A stretch of 7,338 nt of DNA from an uncultured Phycisphaerales bacterium (GTDB lineage: Bacteria > Planctomycetota > Phycisphaerae > UBA1845 > CAIVHJ01): the NCBI GenBank assembly GCA_903905665.1, contig CAIVHJ010000316.1, positions 1-7,338 of the forward strand, given 5' to 3'. How positions within the stretch are numbered: the stretch's first letter is position 1; the number at the start of each line of letters is the position of its first letter. Position numbers and translations under genes: made by a program. Below, one piece after another: positions 5,354 to 7,338 of the stretch. The notes beneath the pieces were generated by a model. It saw nothing but the letters and a program-made list of their open reading frames with translations. It did not search any database and was not told where the DNA came from.

Positions 5354-6463
5354 ATGGTTACCCCGCTTCCCGGACAGACGAAGAAACAAGAGGATCTCAG
5401 CCGAACGCTGCAGCAAATCGAAAAAACCTACGGAAAGGGAGCACTCATCTCGCTGAGCCAGAAACTCGATGACTCGCTCGCCTGCATTCCGACCGGGTCA
5501 TTGTCGCTGGACCTGGCGTTGGGGGGTCGGGGGCTTCCGCGAGGAAGAATCGTCGAGCTGTTTGGTCCGGAGTCTTCCGGGAAGACCACGCTGGCGTTGC
5601 ATGTGGCGGCTTCGTCGCAGCGACACGACGGGGTGGCGGCTTTCATCGACGTGGAACACGCGCTCGATCCGGGATGGGCGAAGCGTTGCGGAGTCGATAC
5701 GGAAGCGTTGCTCGTCAGTCAGCCGGACAGCGGCGAGCAGGCGCTTGAAATCACGGATATGCTGGTCCGATCGAACGCGGTGGATATCATCGTGGTGGAC
5801 TCCGTCGCCGCCCTGATCCCCCGCGCCGAACTCGAAGGTGAAATGGGCGATACCCACGTGGCGTTGCAGGCTCGCTTGATGAGTCAGGCGTTGCGGAAAC
5901 TCGCCGGCGGCATCAGCAAATCCCGCTGCATCGTCATCTTCATCAATCAGATTCGCATGAAGATCGGCGTGATGTTCGGAAATCCGGAGACGACTCCGGG
6001 GGGCAACGCGCTGAAGTTTTATAGTTCGGTCCGCATCGACATTCGGCGGATCGCTCAGATCAAGGAAGCCGAAGCCGCCGTCGGAAACCACGTTCGGGTC
6101 AAAGTCGTCAAAAATAAAGTGGCGGCTCCGTTCAGGGAAGCCGAATTCGACATCATGTTCGATTCCGGGATCAGCCGAGAAGCCGACCTGCTCGATTTGG
6201 CGACCAACTGCAACGTGGTGACCAAGAGCGGAGCGTGGATGATATACGGCGACATTCGTTTGGGGCAGGGACGCGAAAATGCCAAACAATTTCTGCGCGA
6301 CAACCCGCCCGTGTTTCGTGAAATCCAGGACAAAGTGCTTGCCGTAAAACTGGCTCCCCAGCCGACCAAACCCCATGCGTCGCCGGAACAACCCAAACCT
6401 GCCGAGAGCGCTTCCGATCGCAAGCCGACCCAACGCCCAGTATTGCAACGGGCACGAAAATGA
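5354..6463 (+). CDS. recA: Recombinase RecA
   Basis: This is a full-length RecA (369 aa), the ATP-dependent filament-forming recombinase that pairs homologous DNA and activates LexA-type repressor cleavage. The N-terminal helix (about 11-30) is followed by Walker A GPESSGKT (71-78), the catalytic glutamate in FIDVEHALD (Glu101), Walker B IIVVDSVAAL, loop L1 around GEMGDTHVA, and the near-invariant loop L2 region INQIRMKIGVMFGNPE then GGNALKFYSSVR. The C-terminal domain ends near DKVLAVKL. The last 36 or so residues form a proline-rich tail with about eight Lys/Arg and three acidic residues, unlike the acidic tail of E. coli RecA. The ATG at 5354 was chosen because AAAGG is 8 nt upstream; an in-frame GTG at 5345 overlaps that site. 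No recX is seen downstream. Confidence 0.98.
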   Translation: MVTPLPGQTKKQEDLSRTLQQIEKTYGKGALISLSQKLDDSLACIPTGSLSLDLALGGRGLPRGRIVELFGPESSGKTTLALHVAASSQRHDGVAAFIDVEHALDPGWAKRCGVDTEALLVSQPDSGEQALEITDMLVRSNAVDIIVVDSVAALIPRAELEGEMGDTHVALQARLMSQALRKLAGGISKSRCIVIFINQIRMKIGVMFGNPETTPGGNALKFYSSVRIDIRRIAQIKEAEAAVGNHVRVKVVKNKVAAPFREAEFDIMFDSGISREADLLDLATNCNVVTKSGAWMIYGDIRLGQGRENAKQFLRDNPPVFREIQDKVLAVKLAPQPTKPHASPEQPKPAESASDRKPTQRPVLQRARK

Positions 6464-6517
6464 GACGTGCGGTCCGATTCCGTTGCCTGTGATGCGAGCA
6501 GGTGCGATCATCGAGTT

Positions 6518-6535
6518 GCAGATCAGAAAATCTGC
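6518..6535. repeat. Inverted repeat GCAGAT-N6-ATCTGC downstream of recA
   Basis: Perfect 6-bp arms (6518-6523 and 6530-6535) flank a 6-nt spacer, 55 nt after the recA stop and immediately upstream of TATAAT (6542-6547). There is no T-run, so it is a poor intrinsic terminator; its position just upstream of a -10-like box fits an operator better. The core half-site recurs as CAGATCTG at 6671-6678. Confidence 0.35.
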
Positions 6536-6699
6536 TACGCTTATAATTCGTTTGCTTGACGCATGTTATGGCAAATCCCGGCGACCATGAACAACCCTTT
6601 CGCGCAATTGGAACCAAAATAAGATAGAATAGCGATGTTCGCCATGTGATCCGATCAGGCGATTTCAGTACAGATCTGGAAGAAAACAGACAAATCATG

Positions 6700-6721
6700 C
6701 CCTTTTTGTTTTTTGAAAGGG
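6700..6721 (+). promoter_or_regulatory. Hairpin that would sequester the Shine-Dalgarno of the REC-XRE gene
   Basis: CCCTTT (6700-6705) is perfectly complementary to AAAGGG (6716-6721), with a T-rich 10-nt loop. AAAGGG is the Shine-Dalgarno sequence of the downstream gene, 6 nt before its ATG at 6728. In the mRNA a 6-bp stem, possibly lengthened by flanking G-U pairs, would mask the ribosome-binding site. This could act as a simple thermosensor-like or protein-responsive switch. The pairing is seen; regulation is inferred. Confidence 0.4.
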
Positions 6722-6727
6722 TTCCTT

Positions 6728-7338
6728 ATGTCGCAATCAATTTCCGATCCCCATGTGGAAGAAGCAGAGGCTGTTCCTCCAACCCCCATGGCCATCCCGC
6801 CACAACCGGTTCGAACCCACATCAAGATTTTGGTGGTCGATGACGAGCAGGAGGTTTGCCGGACGATATCGGCTTTGCTGGAACGCAACGGGTATCAGGT
6901 GCGAACGACGACCAATCCGCATGAAGCGGTTCGCCTGGTCTCCCAGGAATCCTTTCACATCGCGCTGGTCGATCTCAAGATGCCCGATCTGGACGGCATT
7001 GCGGTGATCGAACAGGCCCGGCGTCTGGACGATCATCTGGGTTGCGTCATCATGACCGCCTATCCCGATCTGGAGACTGCCACGTCCGCCATGCGCGCGG
7101 GTTGCCGCGATTACATCTCCAAACCATTTCGGCGTGAGGAGCTGTATGCCGCCGTGGATCGGATGTGCCGTGCCATGGGTTTGATCTATACCAACGAAGA
7201 CGAACTGAATCATTTGATCGGGGGGCGCATCCGACAGGCCCGTTTGGCGAGAAACATGACGCTTCGGCAATTGTCGGAACTCACCGAGTTGACCACCTCA
7301 CAATTGTCACAGGTCGAGCTGGGAAAAAACGCCGCCTC
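6728..7338 (+). CDS. Response regulator: receiver domain fused to XRE-type HTH (partial, 3' end outside window)
   Basis: The frame is open for 203 codons to the window edge. A Pro-rich, acidic leader of about 30 residues precedes a receiver domain (about 32-148) with acidic pair Asp38-Asp39, phospho-acceptor Asp82 in LVDLKMPDLDG, Thr110 and Lys132. From about residue 164 the sequence IGGRIRQARLARNMTLRQL and then SQLSQVELGKN match an XRE/Cro-CI helix-turn-helix, as in XRE-cupin regulators. A phosphorylation-controlled DNA-binding protein is the likely role, with more domains possible beyond the edge. The ATG at 6728 has AAAGGG 6 nt upstream. A second ATG at codon 21 lies within the leader but has no comparable ribosome-binding site. 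No cognate histidine kinase is adjacent in the window, though the CheA-like protein on the opposite strand is a remote candidate. Confidence 0.88.
   Translation, partial: MSQSISDPHVEEAEAVPPTPMAIPPQPVRTHIKILVVDDEQEVCRTISALLERNGYQVRTTTNPHEAVRLVSQESFHIALVDLKMPDLDGIAVIEQARRLDDHLGCVIMTAYPDLETATSAMRAGCRDYISKPFRREELYAAVDRMCRAMGLIYTNEDELNHLIGGRIRQARLARNMTLRQLSELTELTTSQLSQVELGKNAA

Larger units (their letters stand above)
6464..6727. other. Intergenic region between recA and the REC-XRE gene
   Basis: This 264-nt stretch has no convincing gene. It contains a TATAAT (6542-6547) without a well-placed -35, the inverted repeat at 6518-6535, the palindrome CAGATCTG at 6671-6678, an AT-rich segment near 6606-6630, and the RBS-overlapping hairpin at 6700-6721. 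No stem followed by a T-run was seen that would make a clear recA terminator. Confidence 0.5.

Noticed and set aside
5498..6511. Minus-strand open frame of 337 codons opposite recA
   Set aside because: recA is unmistakable on the plus strand; the opposite frame is open because of codon bias in a G+C-rich gene.
6568..6583. Sigma-54-like element starting TGGCA in the recA-REC intergenic region
   Set aside because: The downstream TTGC half at the required spacing is absent.
1..7338. CRISPR arrays, transposases, tRNA or rRNA genes, phage or attachment sites
   Set aside because: No regularly spaced repeats, transposase-like proteins, recognisable RNA genes or integrase genes were seen; the window reads as ordinary core and signalling genes.

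Overview
The window looks like bacterial chromosome: densely packed genes, Shine-Dalgarno sequences before most starts, and roughly 55% G+C by eye. There is no sign of plasmid, phage, insertion sequence, CRISPR or RNA gene. The combination of a SpoIIE/RsbW/RsbV partner-switching module, a CheA-type HPt protein, a thpR-recA pair and receiver-domain proteins fits a free-living bacterium. It could be delta-proteobacterial in the broad sense or from a poorly sampled phylum. The sequence alone does not fix the lineage.

Left part, minus strand (about 2607 down to 1): a compact signalling operon. In order of transcription it has a possible 44-residue small ORF, a receiver-SpoIIE phosphatase (RsbU type), an RsbW-type HATPase, an RsbV-type STAS antagonist, and the N-terminal HPt domain of a CheA-like histidine kinase that runs off the left edge. 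The three partner-switch genes are 2-8 nt apart and the HPt gene follows after 66 nt. A likely logic is that a phosphorelay acts on the receiver domain, the PP2C domain dephosphorylates the STAS protein, and the STAS protein sequesters the HATPase kinase, releasing a target that lies outside the window.

Centre: a divergent intergenic region (about 2321-2713) carries a good -10 box for the rightward FAD-dependent oxidoreductase (DAO / D-arginine dehydrogenase-like). This promoter sits so close to the ATG that the transcript may be leaderless. Rightward then follow a PfkB-family sugar/nucleoside kinase, thpR (RNA 2',3'-cyclic phosphodiesterase) and recA. The thpR-recA adjacency resembles the known cinA-ligT-recA arrangement of Deinococcus. 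RecA has a canonical core but a basic, proline-rich C-terminal tail in place of the usual acidic one.

Right end: after a 264-nt intergenic region with inverted repeats, a gene cut by the window edge encodes a receiver domain joined to an XRE-type helix-turn-helix. Its Shine-Dalgarno sequence is the 3' arm of a potential hairpin, which suggests translational control. The most interesting items are the phosphorelay-linked partner switch, the REC-XRE fusion with its possible RBS-masking hairpin, the leaderless oxidoreductase promoter and the unusual RecA tail.
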